64,000 nucleotides of DNA, taken from assembly GCA_021927905.1 (NCBI GenBank), contig BLLK01000019.1:868001-932000 (forward strand). The letters are read 5' to 3'. The notes beneath the pieces are model-generated. The model was not told the origin of the DNA. It did not search any database and saw only the letters and a program-made list of their open reading frames with translations. This DNA is from Chaetoceros tenuissimus (taxonomy: Eukaryota > Bacillariophyta > Thalassiosirophyceae > Chaetocerotales > Chaetocerotaceae). A program made the translations under genes and the position numbers. Within the stretch, counting starts at the first letter, position 1; every line of letters starts with the position of its first letter. Shown here piece after piece: positions 1-9,640 of the stretch.

Positions 1-2593
1 AAATCCAAAACAGATGCCATATTGCAATTGGATATACATTTGCATTTCTACTTTTGGTGACTATTGTTGTCTTCTTAATCTTTTTTGGAACTATTTGCAA
101 TGCAGGAGATCAGTCATTTTGCAAAAAGGTAAGAATTCATTTTATCTTTTGTTATTTTCTCTCACTTTTGCTAAAGAAACTTTGCTTCTAATTTATGCCA
201 TTTTTTTTTCAACCAATAGTTTTCCACAGAAATTATGATTACTGGATACTTCATCTTTATTACTTTCATGACAGTTGCATTCACATCATTCTTTCGCTAC
301 AAAATCAAGTACCGTATTTTCTATGTTGTTCACCACATTGTATTCATCGCATACATACTTACTATTATGCATACCATCGATGTTGTAGAGAGAAAGCAAG
401 GGGGCAGATCACAGACTTATAAGTGGTTCGCTTCGTCGATTTTGTTGTATCTAGCGGATAGGGCGAGTATGTACTTATCCCATCGATATGATTCTCGCAT
501 TACATCAGCATATACTATTGACAGTGAAGATAAGGCTGGAAGACTTGTTATTCTGAAAGTGAAGAAACCTTCTATGCTTACTTTTGAAGCAGGACAATAT
601 GTTTACTTGAAGATTCCGAAGGTGGATAATCGTTGGTATCCGTTTTCCATTGCATCATCGCCTGATAACGATATGATGAGTTTCTACATTAAGGTACATG
701 GAGAAAAATCATGGAGTAATAATCTCTATGATGTTCTTCAAGCTGAAATAGAATCTCGAGCAGAATTAGATATGAAGATCGAAGTCCTAGGCCCTTATGG
801 TACAGCGTTGGGAGACAAGCGTGACTATACCCACGCAACTGTAGTAGGTACAGGAACGGTAAGTCCATATTCTTTTAACTACCATTGAAATATGATTACA
901 AACTAACCTTCAAATGTCAATATGAAAGGGGTTTGTACCATGTATGAGTGCATTGGAAGATCATGTGAATGCATGTCTTACTCTTGATCCCAAGAGATAC
1001 GTTAAGAAATCAGTTAAGAGACGTTCTATTGCAAAGGAAAGTCTTACAATCAAAAGACCAGCGACCAGCTTTCTAAAATGGAGCATTGTTTCTCAAGATG
1101 TGGATATGCTTACAGTTGCAGCCGACTTGATTCAACAGGCAGGAAAAACCAAACGCAAGATATATACTCATGTTCTTTTCTTGGTTGCTCCAGCTCTAGG
1201 TGTTCTTGCACTAGGCCTTACCTATTCTTGGAACTTTTACGGCTTTGCTTTGTATGGGCACATGGAAACTGTATTGATGAGCATTACAATGGTGTTCCAG
1301 GCAACTTTCCTAGCATCGATAGTACTGATTGGGGAAAACAAAATCTATCTGAAAATTGTTGACTTGGTCTTCATTGTATTGAATGCTGTTTCTGATTGGT
1401 ACTGGATATCCAAGGACCTATTTGGTAACTTTCGACAATTCGACCTAATCATGTATTCATTGCTCAGTGCATACATGATACTCAGGCTATGGAGTCGATC
1501 CCTTTGCGATATTGATTGTCTCAATAGCCAACATTCTGCAATAAGATCTGGGCCGGTAGTGTATGAAAAGTTTCACTTTGTGTGGAGCTGTCGATCTGCT
1601 GAGCTCATTGCACAGGTATTTCCAGATCTATCTAGTCTATGGGATGAGCTTGTCAAGTCATGGGGTCAGGAGGAAGCAGCAAAAAGGTGTGAAATCAAAA
1701 TTCATTGTACTGATCTTGACCGGGAACGTTGCCAAAAGCTGGTCAATGCTATTCAAGATAGTAACCTTTACAAGCATGATTGCTTAAAGTTCGGGAAGCC
1801 CTTCTTGTTGGGAATCTTGGAAGAGACTTCGATGGAAATTCTCTCCTCAGATCTACCAGCTACTCAGACTTTATTTGCCTTCTGTGGTAGCGAAGTCATT
1901 GCGAAGGAATTGAAGGCTGCAAAAGTGCTGAGAGATTTAGTATTGTCAATGACTGGTCATGTATCACATACAACTGACCTCGTTATACAAACCTATGGCT
2001 CGACACCATCAGGTTCGACAAAGGGAAGAGAAGATAAATTTTTGGAACCACCAGCACCACATCCATTCAATGTACGTCCCGCAACTACTGACAACATTAT
2101 CGATCTATCTAATGATGATCGTAGGACGACTCGTCTTGCCAGACTGAACTCTGCTTTCAGTAGATCAAATAGTAAGATGGATGTAGAGAAAAAATTAACT
2201 AATGTGGCCGATGATGCATCTAGTCATGCAAGTCATGTATCTTTCGACGATTCATACATTAGCTCTGACGATGACGATATCGAGATGGGAGAAGAAACTG
2301 ACACTGTGCTTCAGTCATCTCCTTCTGCATATGAAATATTCGATGATGATGGTGTTGCTGAAACATCAGAGGTGCCTATGGACATTAAGAACAAAGAAGT
2401 GTGCTATGATTTAGGCGCAAATTTGGCCAATGCAAAAAGCCCTCCTCGACCAAAACAATCCAAAATTAATTCAAAGAGAGAAATGAAGAAAAATGGTGGT
2501 GAAAAGAAATCCATTAAAAGCTTGAATGTGGAAACAACCGAACAATCCAATAATCCACAAGAATCGATTGTGCAGCCTGAAGAAGAATGTTGA
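1..2593 (+). CDS. Ferric reductase / NADPH oxidase-like transmembrane flavocytochrome (5' partial)
   Basis: The gene enters from the left edge with coding exons 3-128, 220-858 and 929-2593; both introns (129-219, 859-928) have GT-AG ends and keep frame. The membrane part carries a His pair in YVVHHIVFIAYI and a second His about 12 residues on, as expected for haem ligands of ferric-reductase-like domains. The FAD-binding signature RWYPFSIASSP follows, and the second intron lies inside the NAD(P)-binding motif GTGTGFVP. Between this motif and the C-terminal half of the nucleotide domain, about four hydrophobic segments are inserted, a layout reminiscent of plant FRO-type ferric-chelate reductases. 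The tail is acidic and Ser/Lys-rich. The likely job is electron transfer from NADPH across a membrane to ferric iron or oxygen; the sequence does not decide which acceptor. The start codon and first membrane helices are outside the window. Confidence 0.82.
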
Positions 2594-2698
2594 GAAAAAT
2601 CACAATGAGGTAATAGAGGGCATACAATTGAAATACATGTAATTCATAATAAATATATTTACATTAGTACATAGATTGTACAAGTAGTACAAAAATAC

Positions 2699-3901
2699 TT
2701 AAGGTGATTTCTTTCTTCTTTTCAAATCAGGAGGCAGGCTTCCATTGTGGATTGCTTGCCATACAGCCACAAAATAAGAAGTTTGGCTGCCACGACGTTG
2801 TTTCCGTCTTTCCTCTTCATGTCCACTCATGAGTGTTTGTAGGTCCTTTTTGAGCTGTTCCGGGCATTTATCGCAGTTTTGTAGATGCTGATAAATTGCA
2901 AATAACGTTTTTTTGGAATCGGAAAGAGTCTTTAATGAAGATGGAAAATACCTCCCTCCATTTCGTTTACGACTCAATCCTTGGCAATGGAGGCAAGCTA
3001 AGCCTGGAAAACCTATTGGCATTTTTTGGCGTAAGTTTTGATCGGAAGGAGAGGATAATACTTTGCATAGGTTGTCGAAAACTGCATTCGTAAAATAGGT
3101 TCCAGATTGTCTATCACTTGGATGGATATTCAATTCTTGCTGTTGAGAAATGGCTGTTGTAGGAGTCATCTGGTCGTGTTCAAAAGGATTGGTAAACAAG
3201 TCAAAATCATTGAACTTGTTTATGGCTCGTGTGCTTCCAAGAGCAGCATTGGAAAAAGCTACATCAGATAAAAGCGGGTTTACAGACGTTTCGTTTGCTC
3301 TAGGTTCTTCCATATATCTTGTTCTGGTGGGTTTAAATATGGGCGAAGCTATGGGAAAAGTGGCATGCATGTTCAGAGGAGGAGCAGGAGGTAAGTAACT
3401 CTCTTGGTCATATTTAGAACGATATTTGCCGGTAGGGGTATGCACAAGAGGAGCTTGCATCATAACGTTGAAATCATGATCACTCTTGCCAGAATTGGTC
3501 TTGTGCCTTTTGCTTTCATCCAGCGTCAGCATTCTATGACGGGTCTGAGAAGTCTGATGATTTGCATAAGAATTCCAAGCATAACGATTAGTGCTCGAGG
3601 TTTGTCTACTCCTCGTTGTTGAGGAAAAGTAGCTGTCTGTGCTACCCTCGTCTGTATGATTGTCCATATTGTTATTTCCAGTTTGAATAAACAAATCGAG
3701 ACAAGATGATGAGTAAAAGGATGGTGGTGGCGAGCCCTGCTTTCTTCTTGGTGGTGGTGTACGACAAGTTGGGAAGAATCCCAAAGAGGATAAGCTACTC
3801 CGACTAGTATTAGCAGTGGTAGCTATGCTTCTAGTAAAGCAGTTTTCTTGTTTAGACGGATTGGTCGATACAGTTCTAAAGGTTTGACCTTGATTTTCCA
3901 T
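2699..3901 (-). CDS. Diatom-type protein with C-terminal Cys/His module, function unknown
   Basis: A single-exon gene of 400 codons starting at an ATG. The first 270 residues are Ser/Thr/Asn-rich and look disordered. The last 110 or so look structured: GLACLHCQG, then GGRYFPSSLKTLSDSKKT, then a helix ending HLQNCDKCPE, and then a basic stretch with RGSQTSYF. CxxC followed by H-x3-C-x2-C suggests a metal-binding fold. From memory, this module (GLxCxHC...RYFPSS...H...CxxCP) recurs in many diatom proteins, sometimes next to transcription-factor domains, so a nuclear regulatory role is possible but is inference. It is convergent with the upstream flavocytochrome: the two stop codons lie about 105 bp apart. 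Confidence 0.7.
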   Translation of the reverse strand: MENQGQTFRTVSTNPSKQENCFTRSIATTANTSRSSLSSLGFFPTCRTPPPRRKQGSPPPSFYSSSCLDLFIQTGNNNMDNHTDEGSTDSYFSSTTRSRQTSSTNRYAWNSYANHQTSQTRHRMLTLDESKRHKTNSGKSDHDFNVMMQAPLVHTPTGKYRSKYDQESYLPPAPPLNMHATFPIASPIFKPTRTRYMEEPRANETSVNPLLSDVAFSNAALGSTRAINKFNDFDLFTNPFEHDQMTPTTAISQQQELNIHPSDRQSGTYFTNAVFDNLCKVLSSPSDQNLRQKMPIGFPGLACLHCQGLSRKRNGGRYFPSSLKTLSDSKKTLFAIYQHLQNCDKCPEQLKKDLQTLMSGHEEERRKQRRGSQTSYFVAVWQAIHNGSLPPDLKRRKKSP

Positions 3902-5072
3902 CTCCTTCTCTCTTGCTCTCTTGCACAGGGAGCTTTTGATATCCTTAGGTAGTAGGGTATTTTATGGTAGCTGCTCGTGTGTTCGCCAGCACAGTTCATT
4001 TTGTGTAGGGAAGCGAGAACGGATTTTGGAACACAACATAGGATTCCCTTGTTCCCTACTTATATATGTAGGACTTATTGATACTTCTCATTTTATGTTT
4101 CTGTACCCTGTAAGTTTGAAGTTCAAGTACGGAACTTTCGCAGCCCACTTCCGGATTCGATTCGATACGAGAGTCTTAAATGAAATATATGCCAAACCTT
4201 TTTTATTCTCTTTCTACTGACTACCTTACTGACTTGGAATATAAGGTACCATTTTGAAGAAATTCCAATCAATAACTTTGATCAATAAGGAGAAATGTGG
4301 CAATGGAACGTTCGTCTGCAGTGCAAAGTGCCGATGATGTGGAAGGAAATTCAAACTAGGAATGCCTAAAATGTGTCTTTGCCAAAAGGAAATACTGAGG
4401 AATGGGAAGGAAGTTCAATCCTGTCAAAAAAATCTAGGAACCTTTTGTACGTAGTTACCAAGTATCCAGAATAACTGAAGATTTAAATTGTCTTGATGCA
4501 ATCCTTTGAAAAAGGTTGGAAACAGACGAAAATCGTCTAATGTCTCTGTTTGATGTCCATTCAATCCGTGCCATTCCTATATGACATCATCGTACGTCAT
4601 TGACGAGTTATCTATACGTCCAAAGTCAAAAACAGAACAGTCGAGAATAGTCGTCTTGTTTCCATCTGTGTGGGATTACAGTAAAACAACAATACTTTTC
4701 TGCTTGTACAACAAAAAATAACATGAAAATCATTGCAGTTTCTATTCATCAAAGGGAAAAAAGCAGGCTTCGAAGATTCTTTTTTCACCGGAAACATGAT
4801 TCCTTTGATTCCGGAACTAGTTCCTGATTCCTGATTCCGTTTCCTGTTTCTTTTTACTAAACTAGATGTTTCTTGTTTCTGATTCTGGTTCTTTTCAGTC
4901 TATTTTGGCCGATTCTTAAACAGAGTCAGTAGGGGGTCTACTCAGTACATCCTACACGTGGAAAAGTCTCGATTTTACTTTTTACATCTTACTTATTATT
5001 GAGAAAAAATACCAAAAGGCCATCTTCTGAAAGACTTGTGCAACTTTACAATTATTTTTATTATAAATAACA
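3902..5072. other. Intergenic interval with TTCCTG-rich repeats
   Basis: I see no convincing gene here; an open frame at 3921-4220 has no recognisable feature. From about 4750 the DNA holds a Tyr/Phe-codon-like TTCCTGATTCC/TTTCTTGTTTC repeat and one arm of a short inverted repeat whose partner lies near 5490. Confidence 0.5.
4766..4787. repeat. Left arm of 22-bp inverted repeat
   Basis: The 22-bp CAGGCTTCGAAGATTC plus six T here is matched by its reverse complement near 5488-5509. Both copies are bordered by irregular TTCCTGTTTCTTGTTTC-like repeats. The pair may be the remains of a small inverted-repeat element, but I see no transposase and no clear target duplication. Confidence 0.5.
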
Positions 5073-5718
5073 ATGTCTTCAAGTGAAAGTAGTAGTGACG
5101 CATCTGATGTTGAACAACCAGAAGAAGAGGAACTCACCGAGGATGAGATTGAAAGACTTCAAGCTCTTCCTAGGCCTAAAATTCCAGCAAAAGTGACTGC
5201 AGTTTCCCTTCTACAATTGGAACTGTTGATATCCCCTATGGATAGAAGAAGACTAAAAGAGAACAAAAAAGATGGTTCAATTGATTACTATACGCATGCA
5301 TGTAAGCATTATTGTGGTGCGCTATTAACCTGGCTAGCAGCATATCCACGGTCTGTCCATAGTCAGGTTGACGGTTCTTTTCTTGATTCCTGTTTCTTTC
5401 TGATTCCTGATTCTTGTTTCCTGTTTCTTGTTTCCGGTTCTTTTTGAGCGTTGTAATGTTTCTTGTTTCCAGTTCTGTTTCTTTTTGAAAAAAAAAGAAT
5501 CTTCGAAGCCTGGAAAAAAGAAAAAAGGTAGATGTCTAGCAGGATACCTTAGCATGTACTTCTCTTCTTTTTTCATCGTTTTCGGGACTGTCGGTACACA
5601 TGCTTATCTGTGTTGGATAGGTATTTCTAAACACAGTCTCATCTTTGCGGACGAGCTGACGATTTTTGCTTTTTACCTCTTCTTGAACCACTTTCATCTA
5701 TCTCTGTACGGTCAATAA
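5073..5718 (+). CDS. Small acidic protein, uncertain exon structure
   Basis: An ATG at 5073 opens a plausible coding segment with an acidic Ser/Glu N terminus and the phrase TEDEIERLQALPRPKIP. Codon use looks coding until about 5298, where a GTAAGC donor-like site occurs at CATGCATGTAAGC. Downstream the frame runs into TTCCTG-type repeats and an inverted-repeat arm. If an acceptor near 5621 (GGATAG) is used, a tail ending HFHLSLYGQ stays open to 5718; I could not confirm this. The gene may carry a repeat insertion in an intron, or may be truncated. No family recognised. Confidence 0.3.
5380..5520. repeat. TTCCTG/TTTCTTG repeat tract and right arm of inverted repeat
   Basis: Irregular repeats of TGATTCCTGTTTC and TTTCTTGTTTCCGG occupy 5380-5475, in the same orientation as the tract at 4800-4900. 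The tract ends in AAAGAATCTTCGAAGCCTGG, the reverse complement of the arm at 4766. Confidence 0.55.
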
Positions 5719-5751
5719 TAGACTTGAACTGAAATAAATAGAGTAAGGAAC

Positions 5752-6729
5752 ATGAATTCAATTCCAAGGAAAATGATTCAAAGAACGGAGCACTGTTTTA
5801 GAAAGAGGGCGCTGGTTACGTCGTCATTTGGCAGCTGTTCTTTTCCACGAAACTCATTATACCAACAACATCCAACATGTGCTTTCTCATCGTCCTCGTC
5901 GGTATCAAGTAGAAGTAGTAATGGTGATGACAATACCAGAAGTACCTTGAACAATTCGGTATCATCGGAGGAAGTTTCAAAATTCTCAGCTATGGCGAGT
6001 ACATGGTGGAAAGTCGACCATAACCCTCTCATATCCATGAATCCGATACGAATGTCCTTCATACTCCAACAAATTGCCAATCAACACAAAATAAACATTG
6101 AGCATACATCTTCTGCATACAAACCTTTGTCAAATCTAAAAGCTCTAGATGCAGGCTGTGGCGGAGGTTTATTATCTGAAAGTTTGGCTCGGCTCGGTGC
6201 AAATGTCACTGCTGTCGATCCTTCGGAAGAAGTGGCCAAAGCTGCTCGAATTCATTCCATGAAACAAAATGATACCAAAGATATTGATTATAAGGGAGGT
6301 ATGAGTGTTGAAGAATTGGCAAATATGGAAGAATATAGACATTCATTTGATATCGTATGCGTTTTGGAAGTGATTGAACATGCTACTGATCCAAAAAGTT
6401 TGATGCAGGGTGCAACTTCTTTGTTGAAACAGCCGACCGATACACATCCCGGTGGATTGTTGTTTGTATCAACTATTAATCGTACTGCTAAAAGTTACGC
6501 AGTGGCAATTGTAGGAGGAGAGTATTTGACACAGAAATTGCCTATAGGGACCCATGATTGGAGGCAATTTCTGAGTCCAAAGGAGGTGAATCAATTGGTT
6601 CAGAACTTTGGTATGGAGGAAGTTGATAAGAAAGGTATGATCTTGAAACCACCATTTTGGGATCTGAAATGGTATTTAGATTCCAATGATTTTGACGTAA
6701 ACTGGATTGGATCCTACATGCATAAGTAA
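5752..6729 (+). CDS. COQ3: Ubiquinone biosynthesis O-methyltransferase, mitochondrial
   Basis: A single-exon 325-aa protein of the UbiG/COQ3 family, which makes both O-methylations of the ubiquinone head group with S-adenosylmethionine on the matrix side of the inner mitochondrial membrane. The first 80 residues are Arg/Ser-rich and look like a mitochondrial presequence. FSAMASTWW at the domain start is the usual UbiG entry motif. SAM motif I is LDAGCGGGLLSESLARLGA, with the acidic residue of motif II in VTAVDPS. Later family motifs are EVIEHATDP, FVSTINRTAKSY and GTHDWRQFL. Length is normal for eukaryotic COQ3. The ATG at 5752 gives the presequence and is the first in frame. Confidence 0.95.
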   Translation: MNSIPRKMIQRTEHCFRKRALVTSSFGSCSFPRNSLYQQHPTCAFSSSSSVSSRSSNGDDNTRSTLNNSVSSEEVSKFSAMASTWWKVDHNPLISMNPIRMSFILQQIANQHKINIEHTSSAYKPLSNLKALDAGCGGGLLSESLARLGANVTAVDPSEEVAKAARIHSMKQNDTKDIDYKGGMSVEELANMEEYRHSFDIVCVLEVIEHATDPKSLMQGATSLLKQPTDTHPGGLLFVSTINRTAKSYAVAIVGGEYLTQKLPIGTHDWRQFLSPKEVNQLVQNFGMEEVDKKGMILKPPFWDLKWYLDSNDFDVNWIGSYMHK

Positions 6730-6956
6730 GGAACTAAAATACATACTTTATTTTTATTACACATAAATTTCAATTATGATTAAATGAGAGTATTTAAAAA
6801 CAGGTCTGGTTCTCCGGGTGTCGTTATGTTTTGAAAAGTCAATATATTGACAAAACATTAAATATATATATAGGATTCAAATGACTTCTTCCATAATTGA
6901 AATGATGAAATCTACGTGTTTATCTTGATGAAAGAATTGACCAGAACATTTTAAAA

Positions 6957-8033
6957 CTATTCCCTCGCCATCATTGCACTCTTCAAATCTTGAACTGATT
7001 GATTTGGATCAGATGACTGCATCACAGACCGTATTGCAGCAACACCATCCGCACCAAATAAAACAGGTTCTTGGCAATTATCCTTTTCTATTCCTCCAAT
7101 TGCGAAGATTATAGGTACTGATACTGATGAAGAATACTCTTCCTCTTTCGATTTTACCATACAAGCGACTTCCTTCTTCACCAACCCGGGCAATGAAGGT
7201 CCTTCTAAGTCATCCTGACTCTTTTCTGGATGAGATTGAGTCATGTAGCAAGTTCCTACAAACATGTAATCTAAACTATACTTTTCACAAGTTGATATTG
7301 CTGATGAAACAGAATGTGCTGAAGTTCCCACCACTATAGGCTCTTGTGGAGATATATTTTTTCTATAGTTTTGAAGCGTAAACCTTACTTTCGGGATTTC
7401 ACCTACATCTTTCTCCTTTACATGTATTCCATCTACATTTGCCTTCATTGCGCAATCAAGGTATTGAATATCATTCATTACAATTTTGTAGTCATTGTAT
7501 TGAGGATGCGATTGTAGCTCTTTTTTCATGTTCATAAGTGATGTTGCTAGTTTGATCAATCTTTCTTTACTATCTGTAGATGCATAGGGTATAGAGACTC
7601 GTATCGAGATTAGATCTATCCCTTGTTCGTTGTGTGTTCCAAGTGCTGCTTTCAGTGTGTCAATTGTTTGTTGAACAGTTTCATCTGAATCACATGCATT
7701 TGTTTCGGTAATGATGCATAGATATGCATACTCTGGTACTGTCCCATTTTCTCTATTGGATAATTTCTCTTGGAATTCTTTTGACCATGGCGACTGCTTC
7801 ATCTCTTGCTCGATGGAGGATCTTTCACTCTGTAGTGAAGTACTCTTCTTTTCACTCATCTTTGCATGAGTTTGTCCAGGATGAATACTTTTTGCTACCA
7901 ACATGAATCCATTGACATACATGGAGTTGTTACAACCGAATAAAGAAAGCAAAGATATACATACACAAAGGTATAGAAGAACCTGCTGTATCATGAATAG
8001 TATCGACACTCCTCGGCTATTCCTTCTTCTCAT
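6957..8033 (-). CDS. Thiamine-phosphate synthase / TenI-like TIM-barrel protein
   Basis: A single exon of 358 codons from the first in-frame ATG at 8033. A hydrophobic segment rich in Leu/Cys near residues 15-35 suggests a signal sequence, so ER or plastid import is possible. The rest matches the ThiE/TenI fold: a conserved IVMNDIQYLDCAMKANVDGIH strand-helix (shown in part), the phosphate-loop phrase VGTSAHS, then FVGTCYMTQSHPEKS, and a C-terminal IFAIGGI...GADGVAAIRSV barrel end. ThiE joins HMP-PP and HET-P to make thiamine phosphate; TenI-like relatives do not, and the altered GTSAHS loop leaves the activity open. It converges on COQ3. Confidence 0.8.
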   Translation of the reverse strand: MRRRNSRGVSILFMIQQVLLYLCVCISLLSLFGCNNSMYVNGFMLVAKSIHPGQTHAKMSEKKSTSLQSERSSIEQEMKQSPWSKEFQEKLSNRENGTVPEYAYLCIITETNACDSDETVQQTIDTLKAALGTHNEQGIDLISIRVSIPYASTDSKERLIKLATSLMNMKKELQSHPQYNDYKIVMNDIQYLDCAMKANVDGIHVKEKDVGEIPKVRFTLQNYRKNISPQEPIVVGTSAHSVSSAISTCEKYSLDYMFVGTCYMTQSHPEKSQDDLEGPSLPGLVKKEVACMVKSKEEEYSSSVSVPIIFAIGGIEKDNCQEPVLFGADGVAAIRSVMQSSDPNQSVQDLKSAMMARE

Positions 8034-8435
8034 TCTGCTCCAATAAATAAATAGTTTCGTAAATTTCTTCTCACAGTACAAACTTCTCCCCCAAGACTTA
8101 ATTGCAAATTTAAAGAGATAGTATTTTCAATCTACTAAAGGGAAGTAGTGAATATGTGATGACCATGAACGATGAGTGATTGGTAATCTATGGTACTCGA
8201 TTGTTGATCATCGACGTACGCATGATGGTAATCATATAGATTCGTCATTGTTCATCTTCACCTGAGCCAGTCGTGCTAGAAAGTTCTGTTTGTTTTGACA
8301 GGTGACATCGCGCATCGAAAATCCATCGCCAAACTTTTTCATTCACTGTGGAGTATGAATGAAACTCATTAGCATCTTTATAACCATTCTCATTCATAAT
8401 CAATTACAATATTATTCATACATAAGAAAGAAAAT
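8034..8435. other. Divergent promoter interval
   Basis: Lies between the divergent ThiE-like gene and the first KAPHVQYHGR membrane protein. I see no gene. The stretch 8150-8240 holds several imperfect GAT/CAT palindromic runs with no assignable factor. Confidence 0.4.
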
Positions 8436-8981
8436 ATGCAGATTCAACACTTCCTATTGACCTCTATCCTAATGGTAATCACCGAAGCTCGTGTTGGTGA
8501 TCGTTCATCATCTCTCATTGATGAAGTAGAAAATACAGAGCGTGAACTTGCCAAATGGTGGTTCAGCCCTACAGTTTCGCCAACCATAAGTCCCACGCTG
8601 TCCCCTACCAAAGCTCCACATGTTCAATATCATGGAAGAAACTACAACATCTCAGATTACTACCATGATGATACCATAGCTGATTACGCAGAGATGGAGG
8701 AAGAACTCAAATACGAATTATCCTTGAAGAACATGTCATTCTGGACTGGAAGTGATTGGCTTTGGTTTGTTTCGCTCATTACTGGCGCTGGAGTGGTTCT
8801 TTCTATTGGTGTCTTTACTTTGATGCAACGAAGAGATCCTGAAATAACAAACGATAAATTGATTGATGATGAATCTACAGATGGTGAATATAGCACTGAT
8901 GGAGGAGAAACAAGCGATGGTGAAGGAGATTATATTGCTCCTGGACTTGAGGGTTCTCAGTCAGAGGATACCTTTGAGTAG
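8436..8981 (+). CDS. Type I membrane protein with PT-repeat and KAPHVQYHGR motif (paralogue 1)
   Basis: A 181-aa protein with an N-terminal signal peptide (residues 1-19, cut near TEARVG), a short SPTxSPTxSPTKAP stalk (about residues 46-62), the motif KAPHVQYHGRNYNISDYY, and an acidic helix. One transmembrane helix follows at WLWFVSLITGAGVVLSIGVF, then a short acidic, Ser/Asp-rich cytoplasmic tail. The next gene downstream repeats this layout and the motif almost exactly, so the pair arose by tandem duplication. No known domain is recognised. The N-glycosylation-type NIS in the motif fits a lumenal or extracellular position. Confidence 0.75.
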   Translation: MQIQHFLLTSILMVITEARVGDRSSSLIDEVENTERELAKWWFSPTVSPTISPTLSPTKAPHVQYHGRNYNISDYYHDDTIADYAEMEEELKYELSLKNMSFWTGSDWLWFVSLITGAGVVLSIGVFTLMQRRDPEITNDKLIDDESTDGEYSTDGGETSDGEGDYIAPGLEGSQSEDTFE

Positions 8982-9640
8982 AAGATACCTTTGAGTAGAG
9001 TGTATCTCTATCTACCTGTATTTTCTAAATGTCGTCCAGTGTGTGAGAGTCGACATTATCAACCTGTTCCACGATGAATTGATATGTTGTTATAAACAAA
9101 AAAGAAATGTTTCATTTTATAACAATTCCAATATCTCTTCAAACTTCAAAGATGTATAAATGTAGAGAAGAATCTAAATTTAGTGTAAGCTGCTTTTATT
9201 CTTCGCTATGTTCATATTTTTAGTTTATGCTGTCATCCGTAATTGCACCACAGAGATAAGATCGATCATAGCGGATCAAATTTCTTACACATACATATGA
9301 ATACATATATATATATATATATATGAAGAAAATTGCATATAAATATTGCTACATAGATATTATTATGATATGATTTGACTGCAATGAAATGTGAAGATGA
9401 AAACAGGTAAATGACGGGTATGTCCATTCCCATTCCAATCGTTGCATGGCACATTTAGTCTTGGTCCGATCAAGATCCGATGCAGGACGGGAAATCATCG
9501 CCAAAAGATTTTCTTCTTTCACACACTTTAGGAATGTTTATATTATTTGCATAGACAGCATATATGTGAAATATACTCCTCAACTCTAATCTTTATCTTC
9601 GAAATCATTCAATAAAGCATTCAAGAAAGACATTTTAAAC
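8982..9640. other. Intergenic interval with AT microsatellite
   Basis: Contains the 3' region of the first paralogue, an (AT)n run at about 9304-9324, and the promoter of the second paralogue. I see no gene. Confidence 0.5.

Noticed and set aside
3921-4220. Open frame of 99 codons on the plus strand
   Set aside because: No domain, no homopolymer-free coding pattern, and it begins directly in the 5' flank of the minus-strand gene.
9300-9330. (AT)n run as a possible regulatory TATA cluster
   Set aside because: It is a plain microsatellite more than 300 bp from the next start codon.
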